NCBI GenBank assembly: GCA_900542565.1
Contig: UQOC01000003.1
Location: 20,127 to 84,126, forward strand
Length of the DNA stretch: 64,000 nucleotides
Direction of reading: 5' to 3'
Origin: an uncultured Eubacteriales bacterium
GTDB taxonomy: Bacteria > Bacillota > Clostridia > Peptostreptococcales > Anaerovoracaceae
A model generated the notes under the pieces. It was not told the DNA's origin. It searched no databases and saw nothing but the letters and a program-made list of their open reading frames with translations. Positions 54,300-63,499 of this stretch are shown piece by piece. How positions within the stretch are numbered: the stretch's first letter is position 1; each line of letters starts with the position of its first letter. The position numbers were made by a program, and so were the translations under genes.

Positions 54300-55235
54300 A
54301 TGTTAAAAAAGAACAAGGATGCTCTGGACAAACAGAGCTGGTGCGGCCTTAACAGACCGCAGATGAAAGAAACAGAAGCCGACTGCGTCATCTTCGGAAT
54401 ACCATTCGATGAAGGTGTCAGCTACAGAGGAGGAGCTGCTCAGGCTCCGGATGTGCTCAGAGCCAATACGAAACATTCCACTCCAAGCACTGAAAGACTG
54501 TTTTACTATGATAGCTATAATGTGGTGGATGCAGGCGATTTTATAGGGCGTACCAGAGAAGAACTTTTCGCAGAGGTGGAAGAATATGTAAAATACCTCG
54601 TAGAAAGCGGCACCAGATTCGTTATGGTCGGCGGAGATCATTCTGTGACCATCCCGGTGGAAAGAGGCATAAATGCTGCCGTAAATGAGGATTTTGGCAT
54701 AATACATATTGACGCTCACATGGACATATGTGACAGTCTGGAAGGAGACAGCCTTTCTCATGGATGCACCCAGAGGAGAGTTCTTGAGATGGAACATATA
54801 TCATCGGTGGATAATATTTATTTTATCGGCATAAGGTCCATCGAACCAGATGAGTTCGCATTTTATAAAGAAAACAAGCTGCAGGTAAAGACAGCGTATG
54901 ACTGTTATCACGAAGGAATAGAATCGGTGGCAGACCAGTGTATAGATGCCATGAAAAAATTCAGCAAAGTTTACATCACCTTCGATATTGACGGGCTGGA
55001 TCCGGCATATGCGGCAGGGACAGGAACACCTCAGTTTGGCGGACTGACTGCAAGAATGGCTCTGACACTTCTTGAAAAGCTTTTTGCCCAGCTCAACATA
55101 ATTGGTTTTGATGTTGTTGAGATCGCTCCACCGCTGGATCAGTCTCTTGCATCCATGTTCGCAGGACGTAAGCTGATACAGGAAGTCTGGGGATACTGGG
55201 CTGAGGCTATAGGAAAGCTCGATAAGGACATATAG
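54300..55235 (+). CDS. agmatinase/ureohydrolase family enzyme
   Basis: A 311-residue manganese ureohydrolase that releases urea from a guanidino compound. All metal motifs are present: VMVGGDHSVT, IIHIDAHMDI, SHGCTQRR and FDIDGLDPAYAAGTGTP. The family covers agmatinase, guanidinobutyrase, guanidinopropionase and formiminoglutamase-like enzymes, and specificity cannot be seen here. It is divergent from the IclR gene and beside two creatininase-type genes. A guanidino substrate other than agmatine is a reasonable inference. It has an AGAGGT site and a strong terminator. Confidence 0.92.
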   Translation: MLKKNKDALDKQSWCGLNRPQMKETEADCVIFGIPFDEGVSYRGGAAQAPDVLRANTKHSTPSTERLFYYDSYNVVDAGDFIGRTREELFAEVEEYVKYLVESGTRFVMVGGDHSVTIPVERGINAAVNEDFGIIHIDAHMDICDSLEGDSLSHGCTQRRVLEMEHISSVDNIYFIGIRSIEPDEFAFYKENKLQVKTAYDCYHEGIESVADQCIDAMKKFSKVYITFDIDGLDPAYAAGTGTPQFGGLTARMALTLLEKLFAQLNIIGFDVVEIAPPLDQSLASMFAGRKLIQEVWGYWAEAIGKLDKDI

Positions 55236-55247
55236 GCTATGTCTATG

Positions 55248-55304
55248 GCCGGACTGACAAATATGGAAACAATTCAGATCTTTGTCAATCCGGCTTGTTT
55301 TTTG
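55248..55304. terminator. terminator after the ureohydrolase gene
   Basis: A 14-bp stem with one mismatch (55248-55261 with 55281-55294) followed by TTGTTTTTTGG. It also faces the convergent cysteine-cluster gene. Confidence 0.85.
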
Positions 55305-55306
55305 GT

Positions 55307-55852
55307 TTAATCTTCCTCATCTTGGTTTCTTGCTTCCGAGTCCATGGCAACAAGATCGTATATCAGAGGATCCCGTATGAGATGGGACCAGACAGTATAA
55401 GTTGCCCGTATAAAGTCATCAGATAATTCCATATCATTTACGATCAGAGGACATGTGTAAGGCAGGTTCTCATCGTTTTTTATGAGGATTAACACACCTT
55501 CGTCTGTCAGCCGAGGGGCAAGGGGATAAGTCCTGCACTGCAAGGGCCGTTTATGACGGGGGCAGTGAGGCGGGTCCTGACACCGCACGAAGTAAACATC
55601 CCCATTCCAGGAATCAGGAAATTCGTAATCTTCGGCCGGCTCTGCTGTCCATGACAGCCAGTGGTCGGCCGGATCATGTATCTGTTCTTCTCCCGGGTAC
55701 AGGTAGATGCCCATTTCTTCATCAGGGTGCTCGCCGCTGACAGTGCAGCAGGCGCTTCCGCACAGTTTTCCGCAGTCATATGGGACCGGAGAAACTCGGT
55801 CCAGCAGCCTGTAGATGGCTTGCCATTGTCTTTTGGTGGTAGTGGTTTTCAT
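55307..55852 (-). CDS. cysteine-cluster protein, YkgJ-like
   Basis: A 181-residue soluble protein with cysteine motifs typical of putative zinc/iron-binding YkgJ-type proteins: DCGKLCGSACC near residue 26, then FVRCQDPPHCPRHKRPLQCRTYPL. The latter part is close to the CRxYP pattern of that family. Function unknown. Start taken at MKTTTTKRQW (55852) rather than 8 codons upstream, as no ribosome site favours the longer form. The site at 55852 is also weak, so the start is uncertain. Confidence 0.75.
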   Translation of the reverse strand: MKTTTTKRQWQAIYRLLDRVSPVPYDCGKLCGSACCTVSGEHPDEEMGIYLYPGEEQIHDPADHWLSWTAEPAEDYEFPDSWNGDVYFVRCQDPPHCPRHKRPLQCRTYPLAPRLTDEGVLILIKNDENLPYTCPLIVNDMELSDDFIRATYTVWSHLIRDPLIYDLVAMDSEARNQDEED

Positions 55853-56000
55853 GTTGTATATTATATATTGTAACAAGATTTTTTTCCAATCATTTACTTA
55901 TATCACAAAAAATTCACATAAATATTAACGGTTTCTTAGCGGCAATCGCCTTTTTTGGTGGTAAAATATAATCCATAAAAGAAAAAAGGTAAAGGTGTAT

Positions 56001-59000
56001 ATGAGAAAACTTGGAATTGATGTAGGTTCTACGACAGTAAAACTTGTATTGACGGACGAAAAAGATAATATCATATATAAAAGATACGAGCGTCATATGT
56101 CAAGCGTTTTTGACAAAGTCAGAGAGCTGCTTGAGGAAATGATCCGCCAGGTTGGAGATGAACAGGTAAAATGTGTCATCACCGGTTCCGGCGGACTGGC
56201 GCTGGCGGAGAAGATAGGCGCCAGATTTGAACAGGAGGTTGTCACATGTTCAACAGCAGTGCAGAAACTTATACCTGAAACCGATGTTGCCATCGAGCTT
56301 GGCGGAGAGGACGCAAAGATCACATATTTCGGCAGTACGGTTGAACAGAGGATGAACGGTACATGTGCCGGCGGCACGGGGGCGTTCATCGATCAGATGG
56401 CTATCCTGCTCAACACTGACGGCAACGGTTTAAATGAGGCTGCCAAAAATTATACTGCCATTTATCCCATAGCTGCAAGATGCGGCGTATTCGCAAAAAC
56501 TGACATACAGCCTCTGATCAATGACGGTGCACCCATTGAAAACCTTGCTGCGTCAATTTTCCAGGCTGTAGTGAACCAGACTATAAGCGGCCTGGCCTGC
56601 GGACACAGGATAAAAGGCCATGTGGCTTTCCTGGGAGGCCCCCTTACATACATGTCAGAACTCAGGCAGCGGTTCATAGAAACGCTGCAGCTCAAACCGG
56701 AGGAAGTGATCTTTCCGGATAATTCAAAGTATTTTGTGGCCATCGGAGCAGGTCTTATGGCAGAACGGTGTGAGCCTGTGACATTAGGCAGTCTCCTGGA
56801 AAAGATCAGCGAGGTGGATACAGACTCAGCCGCAGGTGCCAAGAGGCTGGAACCGCTGTTCAGGGATGCAGAAGAATACAGGCTGTTCAGGCAGCGGCAT
56901 GATAATGCAAAGATCGCGCGCGGAGACATCAGCAAGGCTGAAGGCCCTCTTTTTCTGGGTATCGACGCCGGATCGACTACCACCAAGGGAGCTGTCATAG
57001 ACAAAGATAAACGGCTGCTCTACAGCTTCTACAAAGGCAACGAGGGCAACCCTCTGGCCACCACCAGAGAGATGCTCAAGGAAATATATTCGCTGCTCCC
57101 TGAGGGTACATATATCGCAAATACCACGGTGACTGGCTACGGGGAAGGTCTCATAAAGGCAGGTTTTAACGCCGATTACGGCATAATCGAAACCATGGCT
57201 CACTATAAGGCTGCCGAGCAGTTCCTGCCGGGGGTTGATTTTATTCTGGACATCGGCGGACAGGATATGAAGTGCATGCGGATAAAGGATCACGCCATCT
57301 ACAGCATAATGCTCAATGAAGCCTGTTCTTCCGGCTGCGGTTCTTTCATCGAGACATATGCCAAGTCTGTGGATATGCCTGTGGAAGAATTTGCCAGGAT
57401 CGGGATCAGAGCCAAAAATCCGGTGGATCTGGGAACAAGGTGTACCGTGTTCATGAATTCCATGGTGAAACAGGCTCAGAAAGAGGGGGCGGACATAAGC
57501 GACATTGCAGCCGGGCTTTCTTATTCTGTGATAAAGAACGCTTTGTATAAAGTCATAAAACTGCGCAATCCCGACGAGGCAGGGGAAAAGATCGTTGTAC
57601 AGGGCGGTACTTTTCTCAATGAGTCTGTCCTCAGAGCCATAGAAAAGGTACTGGGAAAGAATGTTGTAAGGCCGGATATAGCTGGTATCATGGGCGCATA
57701 TGGCTGCGCTCTCAATTCACTGTCAGAGTGGAAAGAAGGACATGTGTCTGCCCTGACGGCAGCAGATGGACTTGACGCTTTTAAAGCCGATACTTCCAAC
57801 GCCAGATGTAAAGGCTGCGAAAACAACTGTATGCTCACCATAACAAGGTTCGGCGACGGCAAAAGGTATATAACGGGCAACAGGTGTGAAAAAGGTGCGG
57901 GAAAGGCCGATGCAGGAAGCGACCTGCCTGATATCTACGAGTATAAACTCCGCAGGCTGTTCGGATATGAGCCTCTTGATGAGCAGAGGGCTTACAGGGG
58001 CCATGTTGCGATACCGAGGGTCCTCAACATCTATGAGAACTATCCGTTCTGGTTCACTTTTTTCACAAAACTTGGGTTCAGAGTAGTTCTTTCTCCAAAC
58101 TCGTCAAAGGAAATCTATGAGAAGGGAATAGATACCATTTCATCGGATACGGCCTGTTATCCGGCCAAGATGGTACATGGGCATATCAGGACTCTTGTGG
58201 AAATGGGTGAAAAATGGATATTCTATCCATGCATAAACTACGAATATGTGGAAGACCCCAAAGCGCAGAACCACTATAACTGCCCTGTAGTAGCCACCTA
58301 TCCGGAAGTTATAGCCAACAATATGAATGCGCTGTTTGATGCCTTTGGAGTTACCTTCACCCATCCTTTCGTACCATATGACAGTGACAAACGGCTGGTC
58401 AGGAGGATGACCGAGATACTTGAGGATAAAGGGATTTCCCATGAAGAGATAAAAAAAGCAGTGGAAGCGGCAAGGGCTGAAGAACTTGCGTTCAAAAAAG
58501 ATATACAAAAAGCGGGCGAGGAAGCTCTCAGGTACATACAGGAACACGGCAAAAAAGCCATAATCTTAGCGGGAAGGCCTTATCACCTTGATAAAGAGAT
58601 CAATCACGGAATAAACAAGATGATAACTTCTCTCGATATGGCTGTGCTTTCGGAGGATTCCGTGTGCCACCTCAGCGACCTGGCAAGGCCGGTCAGAGTG
58701 CTCGACCAGTGGACATATCATTCAAGGCTGTATAAGGCTGCTGATTTTGCCGGCACACGAGATGATATTGAGATGGTCCAGCTCAATTCCTTTGGCTGCG
58801 GCGTCGATGCCGTTACCACAGACCAGGCCGAGGAAATACTCGAACATAACAATAAACTATATACTGTCCTCAAGATTGATGAAGGCACCAACATGGGCGC
58901 TGCTAAGATAAGGCTCCGCTCCCTGAAAGCTGCGATGGATGAAAGAGAAAAAAACGGCGTCAAGCCGGTTCATGATCCCAAACCGTTCAAACGCAGGGTA

Positions 59001-60251
59001 TTTACCAGAAAAATGAGAGATGAATACACCATCATCGTTCCTCAGATGGCGCCTATCCATTTCCATTATCTTGAAGAAGGCCTCAAAGCATGCGGCTACA
59101 AGGCTGTGCTCATGTCCAGCGTGGATAAGAAAGCCATAGATGAGGGACTCAAATATATCAACAACGACGCATGTTACCCGACTCTGGTGACCCTTGGCCA
59201 GATGATAAGCACCCTCAAGTCAGGCAAATATGATCTGAACAAGACTGCTCTCATAATGTCACAGACAGGAGGAGGGTGCCGTGCCAGCAACTATATAGCC
59301 TTGCTCCGTAAAGCCCTCAAAGATCTGGGTATGGAGCAGATACCGGTCATCTCCTTCAGCATGGCCGGTCTTGAGTCCAATCCAGGTTTCAGGCTTAACC
59401 TTAAAATGGGCAAGCGTGTGATCATAGGAGCTCTTTACGGGGATCTGTTCCAGAGGCTTCTCTACGCCACCAGGCCATATGAGAAGGTAAAAGGAAGCGC
59501 CGAGGCCCTGATGAAAAAATATGACCAGGAAATATTTCAAAATTGCAGAGATGGAAAATTTTCCACATTCAGGAAGCTGGTCAAGCGTATCGTGGATGAT
59601 TATGATGCTCTGCCTCTCAATGATGTTAAGAAACCTCGGGTAGGCGTAGTCGGCGAAATCTTGGTCAAATATCATCCGGATGCCAACAACAATATAGTGG
59701 ATATAATCGAGAAGGAAGGCGGAGAGGCTGTTGTGCTGGATCTTGTGGACTTTTTCCTCTACGGCATGTACAGTAAGAAGTTCAACTACGAAAAACTCTC
59801 AGGTTCATGGCTCACTTACAAAATCAACCAGATAGCCATAAAAGTAGTGGAATGGTGCCGCAAGCCGATGAGAAAGGCGTTGAGAGAAAGCAAGAGGTTC
59901 CAGGAACCTGCTTACATAGAAAATACGGCAAAGGAGGCTTCTCAGATAGCGTCCATGGGCAACCAGTGCGGAGAAGGCTGGCTGCTAACAGGAGAGATGA
60001 TAGAGCTGATAAAGGACGGAGCGACAAATATTGCGTGCCTGCAGCCTTTTGCATGTCTGCCCAATCATGTGATAGGAAAGGGCATGATGAAGGCTCTCAG
60101 GGAAAGATTCCCCAAAGCCAACATAGTTGCCATCGACTATGATCCGGGAGCCAGCGATACCAATCAGCTCAACAGGATAAAGCTCATGATGTCGGCTGCC
60201 CACAGGAATATGGAAGCGGAAATCAAGGCAGATGAACAGAAGGGAGCATAA
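56001..60251 (+). CDS. giant 2-hydroxyacyl-CoA dehydratase activase-type protein
   Basis: A 1,416-residue fusion. Residues ~1-270 and ~315-570 are two BcrAD/BadFG ASKHA ATPase domains, each starting with a phosphate loop (KLGIDVGSTTVKL; LGIDAGSTTTKGAVI) and each with a glycine-cysteine motif (NGTCAGGTGAFIDQM; NEACSSGCGSFIETY). Next comes a Cys-rich segment (CKGCENNCML) and a DUF2229/HgdB-like region (SDTACYPAKMVHGH, NNDACYPTLVTLGQM), with a final domain around CLQPFACLPNHVIGKG. Such proteins occur widely in anaerobes. They are thought to be ATP-driven electron injectors or self-contained reductases with an Fe-S cluster. ATG at 56001 preferred over GTG at 55995. It stands alone. Confidence 0.92.
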   Translation: MRKLGIDVGSTTVKLVLTDEKDNIIYKRYERHMSSVFDKVRELLEEMIRQVGDEQVKCVITGSGGLALAEKIGARFEQEVVTCSTAVQKLIPETDVAIELGGEDAKITYFGSTVEQRMNGTCAGGTGAFIDQMAILLNTDGNGLNEAAKNYTAIYPIAARCGVFAKTDIQPLINDGAPIENLAASIFQAVVNQTISGLACGHRIKGHVAFLGGPLTYMSELRQRFIETLQLKPEEVIFPDNSKYFVAIGAGLMAERCEPVTLGSLLEKISEVDTDSAAGAKRLEPLFRDAEEYRLFRQRHDNAKIARGDISKAEGPLFLGIDAGSTTTKGAVIDKDKRLLYSFYKGNEGNPLATTREMLKEIYSLLPEGTYIANTTVTGYGEGLIKAGFNADYGIIETMAHYKAAEQFLPGVDFILDIGGQDMKCMRIKDHAIYSIMLNEACSSGCGSFIETYAKSVDMPVEEFARIGIRAKNPVDLGTRCTVFMNSMVKQAQKEGADISDIAAGLSYSVIKNALYKVIKLRNPDEAGEKIVVQGGTFLNESVLRAIEKVLGKNVVRPDIAGIMGAYGCALNSLSEWKEGHVSALTAADGLDAFKADTSNARCKGCENNCMLTITRFGDGKRYITGNRCEKGAGKADAGSDLPDIYEYKLRRLFGYEPLDEQRAYRGHVAIPRVLNIYENYPFWFTFFTKLGFRVVLSPNSSKEIYEKGIDTISSDTACYPAKMVHGHIRTLVEMGEKWIFYPCINYEYVEDPKAQNHYNCPVVATYPEVIANNMNALFDAFGVTFTHPFVPYDSDKRLVRRMTEILEDKGISHEEIKKAVEAARAEELAFKKDIQKAGEEALRYIQEHGKKAIILAGRPYHLDKEINHGINKMITSLDMAVLSEDSVCHLSDLARPVRVLDQWTYHSRLYKAADFAGTRDDIEMVQLNSFGCGVDAVTTDQAEEILEHNNKLYTVLKIDEGTNMGAAKIRLRSLKAAMDEREKNGVKPVHDPKPFKRRVFTRKMRDEYTIIVPQMAPIHFHYLEEGLKACGYKAVLMSSVDKKAIDEGLKYINNDACYPTLVTLGQMISTLKSGKYDLNKTALIMSQTGGGCRASNYIALLRKALKDLGMEQIPVISFSMAGLESNPGFRLNLKMGKRVIIGALYGDLFQRLLYATRPYEKVKGSAEALMKKYDQEIFQNCRDGKFSTFRKLVKRIVDDYDALPLNDVKKPRVGVVGEILVKYHPDANNNIVDIIEKEGGEAVVLDLVDFFLYGMYSKKFNYEKLSGSWLTYKINQIAIKVVEWCRKPMRKALRESKRFQEPAYIENTAKEASQIASMGNQCGEGWLLTGEMIELIKDGATNIACLQPFACLPNHVIGKGMMKALRERFPKANIVAIDYDPGASDTNQLNRIKLMMSAAHRNMEAEIKADEQKGA

Positions 60252-60304
60252 CTGATGCCTTCCCGGCTGTGAACACCAAAGACGCCTGTACGGACAATAA
60301 GCCC

Positions 60305-60333
60305 TTGAAAAGGTACATTTCAGGTGATATAAT
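60305..60333 (+). promoter_or_regulatory. sigma-A promoter of the yebC gene
   Basis: TTGAAA (60305-60310), a 17-bp spacer and TATAAT (60328-60333), 47 bases before the ATG. Confidence 0.85.
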
Positions 60334-60379
60334 AATTTCCGGAAAAAGAAAAAATAAACTATAGTTAGGAGGTGTCTCC

Positions 60380-61108
60380 ATGGGAAGACACGGGACCATA
60401 GCCGGCAGAAAAGCGGCACAGGACTCCAAGAGAGCGGCAATGTTCACCAAATACGCCAGAGCCATAACCGTCGCCGCCAAAGACGGAGGAGATCCTGAAT
60501 ATAATGCGTCACTTAGACTGGCAATAGAAAAGGCAAAAGCCATTTCAATGCCTAATGATAATATCAACAGAGCAATAAAAAAAGGTACAGGCGAACTGGC
60601 GGGGGAAACATACGAGGAACTGAAATTTGAGGGATATGGCGTAGCCGGAGTTGCAGTGATCGTTGAAGCCCTGACCGACAATACCAACAGGACAACATCT
60701 TCAGTAAGATCTACATTCGATAAATACGGCGGAAATCTTGGGTCTCCGGGATGTGTTTCATATATGTTCTCAAGAAAAGGAGTCATAATCATAGAAAAGA
60801 CCGATGACATTGACGAGGACAGTCTGCTGGAGACAGCCCTCGAAGCAGGAGCTGAGGATATGCAGGTCAATGAGGACAGCTACGAGATCCTGACTGATCC
60901 TTCGGTACATACGGATGTCCATCATGCGCTGACTGAAGCCGGATATGAGATAGCCGAATCAGATGTGGAACAGATACCATCAATGGAATCCACTCCTACC
61001 GATCCCGGCGATATCAAAAAGCTGAAAAAGATGATCGAACTCCTTGAAGACAATGACGATGTCCAAAAGGTATATACAAATTGTTCCATAGATCTGTATG
61101 AGGAATAA
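60380..61108 (+). CDS. yebC: YebC/PmpR family protein
   Basis: A 242-residue member of the YebC/PmpR family, seen as DNA-binding regulators and, more recently, as translation factors that relieve ribosome stalling. Motifs: KAAQDSKRAAMFTKYARAITVAAKDGG, NINRAIKKGTGE, EGYGVAGVAVIVEALTDN and KYGGNLGSPGCVSYMF. The N terminus reads MGRHGTIAGRKAAQ rather than the usual MAGHSKWANIQHRK, which places it in a divergent subgroup. It has an AGGAGGT site and its own promoter. Confidence 0.95.
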   Translation: MGRHGTIAGRKAAQDSKRAAMFTKYARAITVAAKDGGDPEYNASLRLAIEKAKAISMPNDNINRAIKKGTGELAGETYEELKFEGYGVAGVAVIVEALTDNTNRTTSSVRSTFDKYGGNLGSPGCVSYMFSRKGVIIIEKTDDIDEDSLLETALEAGAEDMQVNEDSYEILTDPSVHTDVHHALTEAGYEIAESDVEQIPSMESTPTDPGDIKKLKKMIELLEDNDDVQKVYTNCSIDLYEE

Positions 61109-61435
61109 TCCTCATGCTTTAAGAGAATAATCAGAATATTCCTGGGTCTCGCGATGGGGAAACATAATTGAACCTACATTTGCGCATTGGGAATCCGGAG
61201 TTTCCGAAACATTATGCCAGGCCTCACAAAACAGAGGAAGGCAGAAGTCAGGAACAGGATACCCACCTATCATTGATAGGGCGTCAATTATTTCTCCGAC
61301 GGTCATCCCGGGAACCTTAATTCAACAGCCGCGTAAGCATTCCGGCCTGTTGGATTTATTTTTTAGGGGTAGTCAAATAAGGCTAAATATTATAAAATAG
61401 AACAAGCAAAAACGATAAAGGCAAGGTACATTCCG
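61109..61435. other. 327-bp interval with a weak 64-codon minus-strand frame
   Basis: No convincing gene. A minus-strand frame (61306-61112, MTVGEIIDALSMIGGYPVPD...) is protein-like in composition but has no ribosome site. It may be a gene remnant. The interval also holds a short perfect palindrome around 61268-61282. Nothing else is evident. Confidence 0.5.
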
Positions 61436-62269
61436 ATGAATCATCTCAAGCCGGCCGAAATACTTGAAACTTTGACAGAAACAGGTGTCGGCAAAGCAAA
61501 CGGATCTTTTATACATTTATTTACTTTAGGCATAATGGCAGGTGCGTACATCGCTTTTGCAGGTGCGGCATCCAATATGGCAGCATTCAACCTTCTTCTG
61601 GATGACAGTTCATACGGACTGGGCAGAGTATTGGCTGCCACGGTCTTTACAGGCGGGCTCATCCTGGTCACCCTTGCAGGGGCAGAGCTGTTCACGGGCA
61701 ACAGTCTGATGACCATAGCCCTGGCAGGAAAAAGGATAACCCTCACACAGATGATCCGCAACTGGGCTATAGTATACATAGCCAACCTTATGGGAAGTAT
61801 CATCATAGCTTTTCTCATATTTAACACGGGAATATTCTCATCTGGAGGAGATATGCTGGGGACTCTGACCGTAAAGACAGGAGCCGCAAAAGTCAGTATG
61901 ACTTTTTTGCAATGTTTCCTTTCAGGGATCTTATGCAACTGGCTTGTCTGCCTGGCAGTATGGTGTACTGCGGGAGCGTCTTCAACTGCCGGAAAGGCAG
62001 CGGCGGCGTTTTTCCCCATCTGGCTTTTTGCCACAGGCGGATATGAGCATTGTGTCGCCAATATGTATTTTATACCGGCAGCCATCTTTGCCTCGTCAAA
62101 CGGGACATTTGCAGCGCTTTCAGGAGCGGGGCCTGAAGCTCTGAGCAATCTCACATGGCAGGGGATGTTCTTGGGCAATATATTGCCTGTGACTCTTGGA
62201 AACCTGTCAGGCGGTATAATCTTTGTAGCTATGGGGTACTGGATCGCCATCAAAGGAGGAAGAGTATAA
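61436..62269 (+). CDS. formate/nitrite transporter (FNT family)
   Basis: A 277-residue, six-helix pentameric channel of the FocA/NirC/HSC family, moving formate, nitrite or hydrosulfide. Motifs: ILETLTETGVGKAN at the N terminus, AGAELFTGNSL in the first broken helix, LCNWLVCLAVW and the central histidine region FATGGYEHCVANMYFIP. The ligand is not decided by sequence; formate fits a fermenter. Its stop TAA shares a base with the ATG of the OPT gene, so both are coupled. The gene has a weak AAGGTAC site. Confidence 0.93.
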   Translation: MNHLKPAEILETLTETGVGKANGSFIHLFTLGIMAGAYIAFAGAASNMAAFNLLLDDSSYGLGRVLAATVFTGGLILVTLAGAELFTGNSLMTIALAGKRITLTQMIRNWAIVYIANLMGSIIIAFLIFNTGIFSSGGDMLGTLTVKTGAAKVSMTFLQCFLSGILCNWLVCLAVWCTAGASSTAGKAAAAFFPIWLFATGGYEHCVANMYFIPAAIFASSNGTFAALSGAGPEALSNLTWQGMFLGNILPVTLGNLSGGIIFVAMGYWIAIKGGRV

Positions 62270-63432
62270 TGTCAAACAGGCAGTTAACGGTCAGAGGACT
62301 GATAATAGGCTCTCTGGGAAGTGCGGTGCTCACCATGAGCTCGATGTTCATTGCTCTCAAGCTAAGTTCCGTACCGTGGCCCATCATGTTTGTGGTGCTG
62401 ATGTCCATGTTTGTATTGAAGCTTTGTGGTCATACAAACCTTCAGGAGATCAATGTGACACAGACAGCCATGTCGGCAGGAGCAATGGTCGCAGGCGGAC
62501 TGGCATTTACCATACCCGGCATCTGGATGCTTGATCCCGGCGCACATGTCAGCCTTCCCCAGCTGCTGGCTGTTACACTGGGCGGAGTAGCCCTTGGGCT
62601 GATCTTTACCGCTCTTTTCCGGAAATATTTCATTGAGACAAAGGAATTGCCGTATGCCATGGGGCAGGCGGCTGCTGAAACATTGCAGGTCAGCGACAAG
62701 GGTTCAAAAAAAGTGATCCTCTTGTTTGCGTCCATGGCAGCGGCAGGTATCTTCACATATCTGAGAGACTGGAAAATGGTGATATCTTCCACTCTCATCA
62801 GCGCCAGGACAGCGGTATACGGCTCCATGATGGGAATATGGCTTTCGCCTATGCTCATGTCGATCGGATATATAATAGGCCCTGTGGTGATAGGCGTATG
62901 GTTTCTTGGAGCTCTCATCGGAGATCTGGGCATACTTATGGGCGGAGTGGAACTGGGACTTTGGGATTCTGCAGCAGCCGCTGATATCAAATCATCTCTG
63001 GGGATCGGCCTGATGGTAGGTACCGGTATCGGTATACTGGTCAAGGGGATCATACCAAAAGCCAGGGATATATTCGGTTCCATGTTTGAAAAAAACAGGC
63101 TGGGAGATAATTTCATAAATATGAGATGGGCGCCGCTCCTGATGATAATACTGGTATTTGTGTTTACGACAGTGACCCATATGGGAGTTATCCCTTCTGT
63201 TATAACCATTTTAGGCACATGGCTGACTACTTCCATGTCAGCCCAGTGTGTAGGCCAGTCCGGAATAAATCCGATGGAGATATTCGGTATAATCATACTC
63301 ATTGCGGCAAAAGCCGTTACAGATATGGGGCAGACAGAAGCCTTTTTCGTTGCGGCTGTTGTTGCTGTGGCGTGCGGGCTGGTTGGAGATGTGATGAATG
63401 ATTTCAAGGTAGGCCATATCCTCCATACCGAT
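62269..63432 (+). CDS. OPT family oligopeptide transporter, cut by a sequence junction
   Basis: About 385 residues of an OPT-family membrane transporter, with many helices and family-like segments: FIALKLSSVPWPIMF, VNVTQTAMSAG-type INVTQTAMSAGAMVAGG, YAMGQAAAETLQ and the late ACGLVGDVMNDFKVGHIL. OPT proteins of this bacterial type are usually longer than 500 residues. The reading frame does not stop: it runs in frame into GC-rich sequence unrelated to OPT proteins. The true gene is therefore interrupted between about 63412 and 63432. Translationally coupled to the formate/nitrite channel; substrate unknown. Confidence 0.88.
63412..63432. other. junction between two unlike sequences
   Basis: Left of this point codon use and content match the rest of the window. 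Right of it the sequence is much richer in GC and encodes parts of a different operon. OPT homology ends at about GHIL (63412-63423). Frame and family change within 20 bases, with no repeat, IS end or att-like site visible. Confidence 0.8.
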
Positions 63433-63499
63433 GGGCGACATGCCCAGCGGGATGCCCTCCGGCGGCGGAATGCCCAGCGGCGGGCCGGGAGGCTTCTGA
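63431..63499 (+). CDS. C-terminal tail of a membrane-fusion (HlyD/MacA-like) protein
   Basis: In a frame different from OPT, the sequence reads MGDMPSGMPSGGGMPSGGPG then GF and TGA (63497-63499). Gly/Met/Pro-rich tails of this kind close the periplasmic-adaptor-like proteins that precede MacB-type ABC genes in Clostridia. The TGATG overlap with the ABC start is typical of such operons. The rest of the gene is missing. The 63431 boundary is only where the frame is clearly visible. Confidence 0.6.
   Translation: MGDMPSGMPSGGGMPSGGPGGF

Noticed and set aside
54215..54391. N-terminal extension of the IclR regulator
   Set aside because: The extra 59 residues are hydrophobic and Ser/Leu-rich, have no ribosome site and overlap the start region of the divergent ureohydrolase gene.
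61112..61306. 64-residue minus-strand protein
   Set aside because: No ribosome site and no recognised family; kept only as a possible remnant in the interval entry.
61441..62253. 270-codon minus-strand frame
   Set aside because: Antisense shadow of the formate/nitrite channel gene; no ribosome site or family motif.
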